Below are positions 34,707-43,492 of a stretch of DNA of 64,000 nucleotides, piece by piece. This stretch comes from PALG01 sp964495885 (GTDB taxonomy: Bacteria > Bacteroidota > Bacteroidia > Flavobacteriales > Flavobacteriaceae): contig CAZBWO010000005.1 of assembly GCA_964495885.1 (NCBI GenBank), positions 62,001 through 126,000 on the forward strand, in the 5' to 3' direction. Position 1 is the stretch's first letter. Every line of letters begins with the position of its first letter. The notes below the pieces were generated by a model. The model was not told the DNA's origin and made no database searches. It saw only the letters and a program-made list of their open reading frames with translations. Made by a program: the position numbers and the translations under genes.

Positions 34707-34735
34707 AGAATCGTTTTGAAGCGAAGGTAACAGAT

Positions 34736-36400
34736 TTAAACTGAAATGTGCTTTCTGATTATGTAATTTTGATTGGCCAAACGGTCTAGGAAATCCGAAA
34801 ACCGCACCTTCTCCCCAGCAGGTAATTTGATCCATTTGTTAGCGTCTTCACGATCAAGACTATCTGTTTTTGAAATAATTTCTTGAAATGTTACCTCATA
34901 CAGATTTTGATCGCCTAAGTCTGAAGCCAACCGAAGGGCCCTGTCATAATCCTCTTGATAATCAACCGATAGATTGATATACTTTAAATTTTCAATTGTA
35001 CTTTCTATGTCTATACAGCCCTTTCTGGCAGATTGGTCATTTAAAACAAATAATGTAAGGTACTCACTGTGCATTGGGTTATCCATTTCCAAATAAAGCT
35101 TCCACAAATAAGCAGTAGAGAATAATTCTGCAGAAACACCAAAAGGCACATTATTAGCCCGCACATAATCCAAGTTATTTTCCACCATTAGTGTAATCAT
35201 CTCGTCTACTAATCCTGGATCTGTAAAAGGATTGTCCCCGGTTACTCTAAATACAGCACCCCATTGTTCCTTCAATGCAATTTCCAGCATTCTATCCACA
35301 ACAGAAATAGCGTGTCCTCTATATATTTTATGCCCTTTTTCTTTCCCTACTTCGGCCAATGGAGTGTCCTCGGGCAAGGTTGAAGTACACAAGAATACAT
35401 CTTTTACTTTATGTGCCTTGTTGAGTCGTTGGTATAGAAAATCAATTAAGATCGTATCGTGAAAGGGCTTTAAAACCTTTAGAGGCAATCGCTGTGATTT
35501 CAATCTAGCAATGAGTGCTATTCCTACATCCTCTATTGCAAATGAATCAAATAAATGGGTCATATATTCTTTCCCTTCATCGGCCCTTTTAAAGCTTCCG
35601 TCAGAAAGAAATTTTTTATACATCACTGTACGATAGGGCAGCTCTGTTTTGGTTGGGTGCTTTTTATAATCCCCTAATGCCAAGCTATAATGCTTTATTT
35701 GTTGGACCATTACCCCAAATTCATGTGGGTATAGAGATACTTGGTAGTCAAATTTGCGATTGTTTCTTGTGAGGGTGATGTGTTTTTCCAAATACGTACA
35801 TCCCTTAGCCATGGCCATCAGCGGTATTTCAGTTGGATCCAGTGAATGGTCTGCAAGCCCTGTTTCGTATTGTGGATATTCGTCCCTAAAGTAATCTAAG
35901 GCATTAAGATTAAGATCCTCAACTTCCGTAGGATAATTACTAAAACCATGCATTAAACAAACTACTTGATCACCAATAATATTCAATGCATATTTTATCT
36001 CAAGATTGGTGGCACATTGGGTTTCCAGAATAAAGGACACATCATTGTATCCTGCCATTTTTTCCAACATCACCTTGTTGGTAATATCTGTGGCGTGTAG
36101 TTTTATAAATCGAAATCCTTCCGCATAGCAAAAATCAAAAGAAGGAATGTCCAAAACACAGGGAATAATGGGTAAGTCTATTTTATTACAATGCTTGAAT
36201 ACTACCTTCCAGTCTTCAAAAGAAAGGGTATTCTCTTCATAGATTTGGTATTTGGAATAGTCTTGTACACAAAAAGCAGCAACCTCCATGACCTGTACGG
36301 TAAAATAGTCTGCTCCGGCTTCTTTAGCAACATTGGCCAACTCTAGGGTATATTCTAAGCTTCCGTTATGATTGAAAGCGCTTTCTGCAATGATTTTCAC
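34736..36400 (-). CDS. Fusion of a NeuB-like synthase and an SpsF-like nucleotidyltransferase
   Basis: 554 residues. Residues 1 to about 250 form a NeuB-type TIM barrel: IAESAFNHNGS, FILETQCATNLEIK, HGFSNYPTEVEDLNLNALDY, GLADHSLDP and EKHITLTRNNRKFDYQVSL keep the His residues that bind metal in NeuB, but there is no SAF domain. After a linker, residues about 293-500 are an SpsF/NeuA-like nucleotidyltransferase: LIARLKSQRLPLKVL, FLCTSTLPEDTPL, and RVTGDNPFTDPGLVDEM with the metal-binding Asp. The protein would make and activate an acidic sugar in one chain. It is followed by the beta-helix gene (29 bp) and preceded by the SGNH gene (32 bp). Substrate unknown. Confidence 0.85.
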   Translation of the reverse strand: MKIIAESAFNHNGSLEYTLELANVAKEAGADYFTVQVMEVAAFCVQDYSKYQIYEENTLSFEDWKVVFKHCNKIDLPIIPCVLDIPSFDFCYAEGFRFIKLHATDITNKVMLEKMAGYNDVSFILETQCATNLEIKYALNIIGDQVVCLMHGFSNYPTEVEDLNLNALDYFRDEYPQYETGLADHSLDPTEIPLMAMAKGCTYLEKHITLTRNNRKFDYQVSLYPHEFGVMVQQIKHYSLALGDYKKHPTKTELPYRTVMYKKFLSDGSFKRADEGKEYMTHLFDSFAIEDVGIALIARLKSQRLPLKVLKPFHDTILIDFLYQRLNKAHKVKDVFLCTSTLPEDTPLAEVGKEKGHKIYRGHAISVVDRMLEIALKEQWGAVFRVTGDNPFTDPGLVDEMITLMVENNLDYVRANNVPFGVSAELFSTAYLWKLYLEMDNPMHSEYLTLFVLNDQSARKGCIDIESTIENLKYINLSVDYQEDYDRALRLASDLGDQNLYEVTFQEIISKTDSLDREDANKWIKLPAGEKVRFSDFLDRLANQNYIIRKHISV

Positions 36401-36432
36401 TAACTATAAGTTTTTGTAAAGATACTACTTAA

Positions 36433-37842
36433 TTATGGTTTTAAGGTAAGAGAGTCTATCCTGAAAGCCTCGGCAAGTCGTTTGTCCCCGCCGTGGAAAG
36501 AAAGGTTTCGGAGCACCTTTAATGGGGTTTGGAATTGATAAATCACAAAATATTGATCATTGTATTTTAACACATCACTCTTTTCAAAATCCCCCCAAAA
36601 AATCACTTTAGTAGAGTCCTTGTTGAAAAAAGCTTTTTGCTTAATATAGGTTTTTACTTCTACTGGGGCCACATCATGTTCCAAACGAAAGGGTTGTTCC
36701 CCAATAGTATCTGCTGTCAAAGGGAAAATTAGTTCATACCTATCCCTTGTTTTGTGATATAGTATTGTACCCGCTATTCCAAATAACTTTTTTTGCATGG
36801 AGGAATCCAATTCTTTATGAAAAAGCCCTTTTTTTGGATGCTTTAGTATGTAATATCTATTATTTTGTAAGTTTACATTCCCCTTTTTCAATTGAATTTT
36901 TAATGAATCCATTATATATCTAACTAGATACTGGGAAGCCATTATAGATCCTTTAGTGTTTAAGTGATTTGGGTTTCGGTAATAACTGCTATCCATTTGA
37001 TAGAAAGCATCCACTTCATTAAAATCCAGCATCTTTTTTCCTTTAGAACGAACATACTTTGCAATAGCTTGGGATGTGGTTCGTTCTCTAACACTTTCAT
37101 TGTATATCTTTGAAGGGGCATTGACAAATAGCAGGGGGACTTGATGATTTTGAAATAAGTTTATGAGATCGTCTATATATTTCTTTTGTTTTTCTGAAAG
37201 ATCAAACACACTATCACTTCTCTTATTGTACTTTTCCTTAAACTTATTATATTCCTTAGAGTCATAATGTATAGTGTAGGTATTAAACCCCTTGTAGGTG
37301 TCTTGTGTTCGAAAATATGGAAATCTATTAGAAATAGGTGTTAAGCTATCCCATTTGGAATGATTTCTAATAAGCTTGGATAGTGCCTCTGGTTGTTCTC
37401 TTAACGGAAAAATACTATTAATTGACTTTGTTTTTTCCCAAGAAAGTGGAACGGGGTCAACCGCTTTAAGGTAAAATGATTTATATTGTTCGTTTACGGT
37501 TTCAAAAATGTTTGCAGAAAACACATTGATTACTGCCAGGTCAAGATGGGAATTCCGCAGTACCATGTCTGCTATCACTTTGGTGGCCGTTAATTTCTGT
37601 GCTCCACCACCAAAATTGAATGTATTCACATCAAGTTCTAATTCAAAAATTCTAGGGTCAAAACTGCTATATGTCTGTGAGTTGCCAAAAAAAGCTAGAG
37701 AAAGGGAATTCTTTTCTAGTTCTTCAAACCCTTTGATGGTATTTCTGTATTGATGGTTTTGATAAAAATAGGGGTCAAGAAAATTTAAGCACAGAAGCAC
37801 CAGCCCAATCAGTATTATAGATTTTAAAAAAAACTGCCCCAT
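36433..37842 (-). CDS. SGNH-hydrolase-like protein partnering an MBOAT acyltransferase
   Basis: 469 residues with one N-terminal membrane helix (about 6-22), so the rest faces the periplasm. SLAFFGNSQTYSSFDP (GNSQ at 53-56) is a block-I-like SGNH motif with the Ser nucleophile in a GxSQ setting, and NPNHLNTKGS resembles the block-V DxxHL motif, with Asn where Asp is usual. It lies directly before the stop-to-start junction with the MBOAT gene (0 bp gap), like AlgJ/AlgX or PatB beside AlgI or PatA. It probably moves acetyl groups to the glycan in the periplasm. The C-terminal 130 residues are a separate beta-rich part of unknown role. Confidence 0.75.
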   Translation of the reverse strand: MGQFFLKSIILIGLVLLCLNFLDPYFYQNHQYRNTIKGFEELEKNSLSLAFFGNSQTYSSFDPRIFELELDVNTFNFGGGAQKLTATKVIADMVLRNSHLDLAVINVFSANIFETVNEQYKSFYLKAVDPVPLSWEKTKSINSIFPLREQPEALSKLIRNHSKWDSLTPISNRFPYFRTQDTYKGFNTYTIHYDSKEYNKFKEKYNKRSDSVFDLSEKQKKYIDDLINLFQNHQVPLLFVNAPSKIYNESVRERTTSQAIAKYVRSKGKKMLDFNEVDAFYQMDSSYYRNPNHLNTKGSIMASQYLVRYIMDSLKIQLKKGNVNLQNNRYYILKHPKKGLFHKELDSSMQKKLFGIAGTILYHKTRDRYELIFPLTADTIGEQPFRLEHDVAPVEVKTYIKQKAFFNKDSTKVIFWGDFEKSDVLKYNDQYFVIYQFQTPLKVLRNLSFHGGDKRLAEAFRIDSLTLKP

Positions 37843-39306
37843 TTAAAACTGAAAATAAATGAATTCCTTTGGGGCATCTCCCCCATATATTCCAAATATA
37901 AAAAGTGTCATGATTGCAATTAAATAAAACCCCCACCTAAAAACCAGGAACTGTCTATTAAACAATTTTAGTGCGCCAAAACGATTGTGTATTGCTTCGA
38001 AAATGAGTAAAAGTAAAATTCCGATTACAGCAACCATAAATTCTGCTTTTTCCAAACCACGCCCATACAATCCGTTTATATTCCAGTCCTTTATTATCAT
38101 GCTGTTTTCTATAATTAACATGGCATCTTGGAAAGAATTTGCCCTAAAAAATATCCAAGCAAAACAAACTATGGTAAAAGTAAATAACATCCAAAGCCCG
38201 CTTCCCAGAAAGCTACTATTAAACCCCACCAATCTTTTATGGGTTGACCAAGAAAGTCTTTTCACATACTTTTCAATGACGATAAAAGTTCCATGTACTG
38301 CACCCCAAATCACGAACGTAATGGCAGCGCCATGCCATAAACCACTTACCAAAAACACAATGAAAAGATTAGCATAGGTCCTGTAATTTCCTTTTCTACT
38401 TCCACCAAGAGGAATATACACGTAATCCCTAAACCAAGTGGAAAGCGAAATATGCCATCTACGCCAGAATTCTGTGATGGAGCGGGAAAAATAGGGGGAA
38501 TTAAAATTTTTCATTAAATCAAATCCTAACGCTCTGGAAATTCCAATCGCGATATCACTATAGCCAGAAAAATCACAATAGATTTGAAAAGCAAAGAAAA
38601 TAGTTGCCACAATCATATCCATACCAGTGAATTCTGTAGGATTGTTATATACTTGATTTACTAAAATTGCCAATCTATCAGCAATGACCATCTTTTTAAA
38701 CAACCCGAAAAGAGCCAATAACAAACCGCTTTTAACACGATTGTAATCAAAATCATATTTTTTATAAAACTGAGGCAGCAAGTGGGAAGCCCTTTCAATA
38801 GGTCCTGCTACCAACTGTGGAAAAAAAGCTACGAAAGTGAAAAAAGGGAGCCATTGCTTTACAGGCTGGATCCTACCCCGATAGATGTCAATTGTGTAGC
38901 TTAAGGTTTGAAAGGTGTAAAAACTTATTCCAACAGGAAGAATAATATGCAATGCGAAAGAATCTAAACTTCCCCCTAAAAAATTGAATGTATTAACGAA
39001 GGAATCAATGAAGAAATTAGTATACTTAAAATATGCTAAAAGTCCTAAGTTAGTTGTTAGGCTTAAAATTAATAAATTTCTCTTTCTCCCTTTTGAGGTG
39101 GATTGGAAGATCCATTTACCAACAAAAAAATCTACACAAGAACTAAAAATTATTAAGAACAAAAACCGCCAATCCCACCACGCATAAAAGACATAGCTTG
39201 AAATCAACAAGAACAAATTCCTAATGGTTAGGTGTTTGTATACCAGCCAATAAACTGTAAAAAATACAGGAAAAAAGATTGCAAAATCAAATGAATTGAA
39301 TAACAT
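37843..39306 (-). CDS. MBOAT family O-acyltransferase (AlgI-like)
   Basis: 487 residues with about 11 transmembrane helices. The AlgI hallmarks are present: FPQLVAGPIERASHLLPQ, YCDFSGYSDIAIGISRALGF, RSITEFWRRWHISLSTWFRD and the catalytic His in VSGLWHGAAITFVIWGAVHG. The protein passes acyl groups, normally acetyl, from a cytoplasmic donor across the membrane to a periplasmic partner, here the adjoining SGNH-like protein. It indicates that the polysaccharide is O-acetylated after export from the cytoplasm. Confidence 0.95.
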   Translation of the reverse strand: MLFNSFDFAIFFPVFFTVYWLVYKHLTIRNLFLLISSYVFYAWWDWRFLFLIIFSSCVDFFVGKWIFQSTSKGRKRNLLILSLTTNLGLLAYFKYTNFFIDSFVNTFNFLGGSLDSFALHIILPVGISFYTFQTLSYTIDIYRGRIQPVKQWLPFFTFVAFFPQLVAGPIERASHLLPQFYKKYDFDYNRVKSGLLLALFGLFKKMVIADRLAILVNQVYNNPTEFTGMDMIVATIFFAFQIYCDFSGYSDIAIGISRALGFDLMKNFNSPYFSRSITEFWRRWHISLSTWFRDYVYIPLGGSRKGNYRTYANLFIVFLVSGLWHGAAITFVIWGAVHGTFIVIEKYVKRLSWSTHKRLVGFNSSFLGSGLWMLFTFTIVCFAWIFFRANSFQDAMLIIENSMIIKDWNINGLYGRGLEKAEFMVAVIGILLLLIFEAIHNRFGALKLFNRQFLVFRWGFYLIAIMTLFIFGIYGGDAPKEFIYFQF

Positions 39307-39319
39307 TTCCTGTTAATTT

Positions 39320-40522
39320 TTATATCCCCACAAAGTCCAAAACTTGTTTGTTTTGTGGGATTGTTAACTTTTTAAATCCTTTATGTGCCACCAAAAACGT
39401 AATGATGTCTGCTTTTTCTATTGCTTCTTCTGTAAGAGTAAGTAACCTGTCATTCGCTACCTCCAGATTAGGCTCCACCTCAAGGGTTTGGAAATTCTGC
39501 CTTTTAAGTTCTTCTGCCACATACAATGCGGGCGATTCCCTCAAATCATCAATGTCTGGTTTAAATGCCAATCCCATACAGGCAATCACTGCATCGCGTC
39601 CATTTTTCAGTTTGAATTGAAGGGCTGCATTTTTGATTTTTTCTAAGACCCATTCTGTTTTGTATGTGTTGAGCTCCCGTGATTTTCTAATTAATTGTGC
39701 TTCCTCTGGAAATTCTGAAACGATAAACCAAGGGTCTACCGCGATGCAATGACCCCCAACTCCTGTTCCGGGCCTTAAAATATTTACCCTAGGATGTTTA
39801 TTTGCCAATCGTATGAGTTCCCAAACATCAATCCCCGCTTTATCACAAATAATGGATAGTTCATTTGCAAAGGCTATTTGATTGTCCCGCGAGGCATTTT
39901 CGACTAACTTGACCATTTCAGCTGTTTTGGAATTCGTAGGATGTAGTTCTCCTACCACAAAATGATTGTAAAACTCCATGGCCTTTTCCGTAGAAGCCTC
40001 ATCAATTCCTCCAATCGCGCGGTCATTGTGTTTCAATTCATATATAATATTTCCAGGGAGTACCCTTTCTGGGCAATAAGCTAAATAGATAGCTCCTTCC
40101 AGCTCCGGACGATGCTCAAAAATCAAATCGCGTATTTTTTCTGTTGTCCCCACTGGGCTTGTAGACTCCAAAATAACCAGAGCACCTTTTTCAAGTGTAG
40201 GGATAAGGGCTTTAGTGGCAGAAAGCACATACGCTAGGTCGGGTTCGTGGTTTCCCTTGAAAGGAGTTGGGACAGCTATGAGGTACACATTAGCCTTCAC
40301 TGGTGCTGTAGCGGCCTTTAAATGGCCTTCTTTAACTACATGGTGAACCAACCCATCCAAAGCGGGTTCCACGATATGAATTTTCCCTTGGTTGATAGTT
40401 CTCACCACTTCTTCGCGAATATCCACTCCGGTAACTTTCAAACCTCTACTTGCAATAAGCCCTGCTGTGGGCAATCCGATATAGCCCAATCCCATCATCA
40501 CTACATTAGGTTTCTCTTTCAT
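39320..40522 (-). CDS. wecC: UDP-N-acetyl-D-mannosamine dehydrogenase
   Basis: Oxidises UDP-ManNAc to UDP-ManNAcA with NAD. 400 residues with the Rossmann motif GLGYIGLPTAGLIASRG, the CPERVLPGNI segment typical of the WecC branch, the KTAEMVKLVENASRDNQIAF helix and the catalytic Cys in GTGVGGHCIAVDPWF. The C-terminal UDP-binding domain starts at ACMGLAFKPDIDDLRESPA. It follows wecB by 1 bp, so the two consecutive enzymes are made together. It is clearly different from the Ugd at 20316 (HCIAVD versus SCFPKD). Confidence 0.94.
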   Translation of the reverse strand: MKEKPNVVMMGLGYIGLPTAGLIASRGLKVTGVDIREEVVRTINQGKIHIVEPALDGLVHHVVKEGHLKAATAPVKANVYLIAVPTPFKGNHEPDLAYVLSATKALIPTLEKGALVILESTSPVGTTEKIRDLIFEHRPELEGAIYLAYCPERVLPGNIIYELKHNDRAIGGIDEASTEKAMEFYNHFVVGELHPTNSKTAEMVKLVENASRDNQIAFANELSIICDKAGIDVWELIRLANKHPRVNILRPGTGVGGHCIAVDPWFIVSEFPEEAQLIRKSRELNTYKTEWVLEKIKNAALQFKLKNGRDAVIACMGLAFKPDIDDLRESPALYVAEELKRQNFQTLEVEPNLEVANDRLLTLTEEAIEKADIITFLVAHKGFKKLTIPQNKQVLDFVGI

Positions 40523-40523
40523 G

Positions 40524-41648
40524 TTATAACCCTTTAATATATTCTATTATTCTTTTTACCGCTTTTCCATCTCCATAAGGATTGTGCAATAGGCTCATTT
40601 TTTTGTATGCTTCGGGGTCTTCCAAAAGTGTTTCCGCTTCTGAAACAATTTTCTCTACATTCGTCCCTACTAGCTTTACAGTGCCCGCCTCAACTGCTTC
40701 AGGCCTTTCCGTAGTTTCACGCATTACTAAAACTGGCTTGCCGAGGCTAGGAGCTTCTTCCTGTACCCCTCCACTATCTGTTATGATAAGATAGGATTGA
40801 TTCATCAACCACACAAATGCAGGATAGGCTAAAGGTGGTATTAATGTGATATTTTCAATACCGTCCAACAGCTCAAAAACAGGCCCCTTCACTTTAGGGT
40901 TGAGATGTACTGGGTAGATAATCTGTACGTCTGAATAATTCTGGGCCAACGTCTTGAGTGCCATACAAATATTAATAAATCCTTGGCCGTGATTTTCCCT
41001 TCGATGACCCGTTACTAAAATGATCTTTTCAGATATAATATGTGTTTTAAGTTCTCTAATCTCTTCGTCTGAAAAGTCTTCAGAAGAAACTTTCTCAACA
41101 CTATAGTTTAGCGCGTCAATCACTGTATTTCCTGTGACGATAATTTGTTCGCCTGGAACATTTTCTGCCAAAAGATTCTCTTGTGAAGCAGTAGTGGGAG
41201 CAAAATGATAATCGGTCACTCTTCCAGTGATGCTTCTATTAATTTCCTCTGGAAATGGTGCCCATTTATTGAAGGTTCGTAATCCTGCTTCTACATGGCA
41301 AATTTTTGCTCCTGAATAGAAACCCGCAATGGAGGCAGCCATGGTTGTAGTAGTGTCACCATGTACGTAGACAATATCTGGTTTATAGGATTCTAAGATG
41401 GGTTTTAGAGCTGTAAGGATTGAAGCGGTTAGAGTATATAAATCTTGGTTGGGCTTCATCAAGTCTAAATCATAATCTGGGCTAATCCCAAAAAAAGATA
41501 ATACTTGATCAAGCATTTCCCGATGCTGGGCAGTAATACATACTCTCGTTTCAAATGCTTCTTCTGCTTGAAAGCCTTTTACCAATGGAGCCATTTTAAT
41601 GGCTTCTGGGCGGGTGCCAAAAATAATTAGGTTTTTTCTTTTTAGCAT
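40524..41648 (-). CDS. wecB: UDP-N-acetylglucosamine 2-epimerase (non-hydrolysing)
   Basis: Interconverts UDP-GlcNAc and UDP-ManNAc. 374 residues with the family motifs FGTRPEAIKMAPL at the N-terminus, VYVHGDTTTTMAA, HVEAGLRTFN, a VTGHRRENHGQG segment and TDSGGVQEEAPSLGKPVLVMRE, a normal length for WecB/MnaA. This is not the hydrolysing NeuC type needed for free ManNAc. With wecC it supplies UDP-ManNAcA, matching the WecG-type transferase at 22957. Confidence 0.95.
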   Translation of the reverse strand: MLKRKNLIIFGTRPEAIKMAPLVKGFQAEEAFETRVCITAQHREMLDQVLSFFGISPDYDLDLMKPNQDLYTLTASILTALKPILESYKPDIVYVHGDTTTTMAASIAGFYSGAKICHVEAGLRTFNKWAPFPEEINRSITGRVTDYHFAPTTASQENLLAENVPGEQIIVTGNTVIDALNYSVEKVSSEDFSDEEIRELKTHIISEKIILVTGHRRENHGQGFINICMALKTLAQNYSDVQIIYPVHLNPKVKGPVFELLDGIENITLIPPLAYPAFVWLMNQSYLIITDSGGVQEEAPSLGKPVLVMRETTERPEAVEAGTVKLVGTNVEKIVSEAETLLEDPEAYKKMSLLHNPYGDGKAVKRIIEYIKGL

Positions 41649-41658
41649 TGAGTAGGCC

Positions 41659-42630
41659 TTAAGACTTATGATTTCTAGCTATTTGTCTAAAATAAAAGAA
41701 CAAATACCTGAAATAGGAAAAGAGCATAAATGCCAAAACTAAAAGAATTGGATAAACAATGTATTTATTTGAAAGTAATCCATCCTTCTTTTTTACTATG
41801 TGTGCTTTATTAAGCGGACTTGCAATTTCTTTAGAAAGAGCCATTTGGTTAAGTAGTTTGGTATTCTGCTTCTGAAGAAGCATCTTCGCCTCTATTAAAT
41901 TACTTGCGTTTGGATTGATTTCAACACTTGTAGTGGTGGGGCCTTCTTTCTTGGCGGCATAGCTTTTAAGTATCTCGTTTATTAATGATAGGCTAGCTTT
42001 GTTTTCTTCAATATTGATTTCATGGCTGCTAATAACTTGATTTTTATAGTTGAGCAACAGTTCATTAGTATTGATATAATTGAAGATGTTTCCTATCTCT
42101 TCACTTTTTGTGAGTTTATTTGCGGTAACCTTAACTTCATAGAGGTCATATTTGCCTTCAAAATAATCCTTGGCAGAAATCTCTTCATCGTTAAAATCAA
42201 CAGACCTCAATAATATTTCAAGACCCCTATCATTCACCTCATAATCATCTAAAATATCTTCATAATCTACGATAGGTTCGTATTCTATACCATAAATATA
42301 AGGTTGGGCAGGATCCATTTTCAAAGCTTCCATTGTTTCAGGATCTCTGTCGCCAATCTCCTTATTAAGATCCTCCAAGGCATTTGTAACATAATCTTGC
42401 AAATTATAATTCACCTTGACAATCATTGTAGCTTCATGATTCGGCTGTATGTCTATCTTATTATACCAAGCATAGCCAATTCCTAATAGTATAAGAATTA
42501 ATAATATGTACCAGAGTTTAATAAGATACTCTAGCCCGCTATATGCTAATGCAATCCAATTTTTTAGGATTTGTTTTAATTTACCTATAGCATAAAGCAA
42601 ATCAATTTCATCATGTTGGTTTTCGTTCAT
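41659..42630 (-). CDS. Wzz-like polysaccharide chain-length protein without kinase domain
   Basis: 323 residues with two transmembrane helices, at about 42-57 (LWYILLILILLGIGYAWY) and about 292-312 (YIVYPILLVLAFMLFSYF), flanking a periplasmic region with a long acidic loop and a coiled-coil-like stretch (ENKASLSLINEILKSYAAKK). This is the layout of Wzz/PCP1 co-polymerases that set glycan chain length. No Walker motif or Tyr-rich tail is present, so it is not a Wzc-type kinase. It lies between rfbD and wecB with 10-bp gaps. Confidence 0.7.
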   Translation of the reverse strand: MNENQHDEIDLLYAIGKLKQILKNWIALAYSGLEYLIKLWYILLILILLGIGYAWYNKIDIQPNHEATMIVKVNYNLQDYVTNALEDLNKEIGDRDPETMEALKMDPAQPYIYGIEYEPIVDYEDILDDYEVNDRGLEILLRSVDFNDEEISAKDYFEGKYDLYEVKVTANKLTKSEEIGNIFNYINTNELLLNYKNQVISSHEINIEENKASLSLINEILKSYAAKKEGPTTTSVEINPNASNLIEAKMLLQKQNTKLLNQMALSKEIASPLNKAHIVKKKDGLLSNKYIVYPILLVLAFMLFSYFRYLFFYFRQIARNHKS

Positions 42631-42640
42631 AACATTGAAA

Positions 42641-43492
42641 TTAAAGTCTATTTATGAGCTCCCTTAAAGCGTTTTCCCAATATTTTATTTGTATCCCTAA
42701 ATGTTGCTGTAACTTGGTCGTATCCAAAACACTATTCTTCGGACGCTTTGCAAATGTAGGATAATCATCTGTTTTTACAATAGCCGTTGTTTTAGAAAAC
42801 CCGGCTTGATTCACAATAGCTTTGGCGAAATCATACCAAGTAATTGCTCCTTTATTGCAAAAATGATACGTTCCATACACTTTACTTTCCTTTTCAATTA
42901 TTTTAAGAAGCATTTCTGCCAAATCATGAGCATTGGTAGGGCTTCCTTTTTGTTCGGTGGTAATTGTTAATGATTCCCTTTCCTTTGCTAATCTCAAAAT
43001 GGTCTTCAAAAAGTTCTGTCCAAATTCAGAATACACCCAAGATGCCCTCACAATAAAATACCTCGTGCTAATTTTCTCAACGTACTGTTCCCCCTTCAAT
43101 TTTGATGCGCCGTATACATTAATAGGGTTTGGTTCATCTGTCTCTACATAAGCTCCCTCCTTAGACCCATCAAAAACATAGTCTGTAGAGATATGAATTA
43201 AAACCGCCTTATTTTTTTCACAAATAGACGCAACATTTTTAACTGCTTCCCCATTTACCAGAAATGTTTTTTCAGGCTCTTTTTCAGCTTGATCTACTTG
43301 AGTATATGCTGCTGTATTAATACAATAATCATATGCTCCCTTCGCAAAAACCTCCTCCAATTGTTTTTGTTCTGTAATATTCAGCGATTCCCGCTCAAAA
43401 AAATCAAATTCCCAGCTGGGATATTGTGTTGCTGCTTGCTGAAGACACTTCCCCAATTGCCCATTAGCACCAGTCACTAGAATCTTTTTCAT
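42641..43492 (-). CDS. rfbD: dTDP-4-dehydrorhamnose reductase
   Basis: Last step of dTDP-L-rhamnose synthesis. 283 residues of the extended SDR family: GANGQLGKCLQQ for NAD(P)H, the HISTDYVFDGS segment, YGASKLKGE (YxxxK) and the RASWVYSEFGQNFLKTIL segment. The start overlaps the rfbC stop by 4 bp, and the gene order rfbB-A-C-D is complete, so rhamnose is a likely component of the polymer. Confidence 0.96.
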   Translation of the reverse strand: MKKILVTGANGQLGKCLQQAATQYPSWEFDFFERESLNITEQKQLEEVFAKGAYDYCINTAAYTQVDQAEKEPEKTFLVNGEAVKNVASICEKNKAVLIHISTDYVFDGSKEGAYVETDEPNPINVYGASKLKGEQYVEKISTRYFIVRASWVYSEFGQNFLKTILRLAKERESLTITTEQKGSPTNAHDLAEMLLKIIEKESKVYGTYHFCNKGAITWYDFAKAIVNQAGFSKTTAIVKTDDYPTFAKRPKNSVLDTTKLQQHLGIQIKYWENALRELINRL

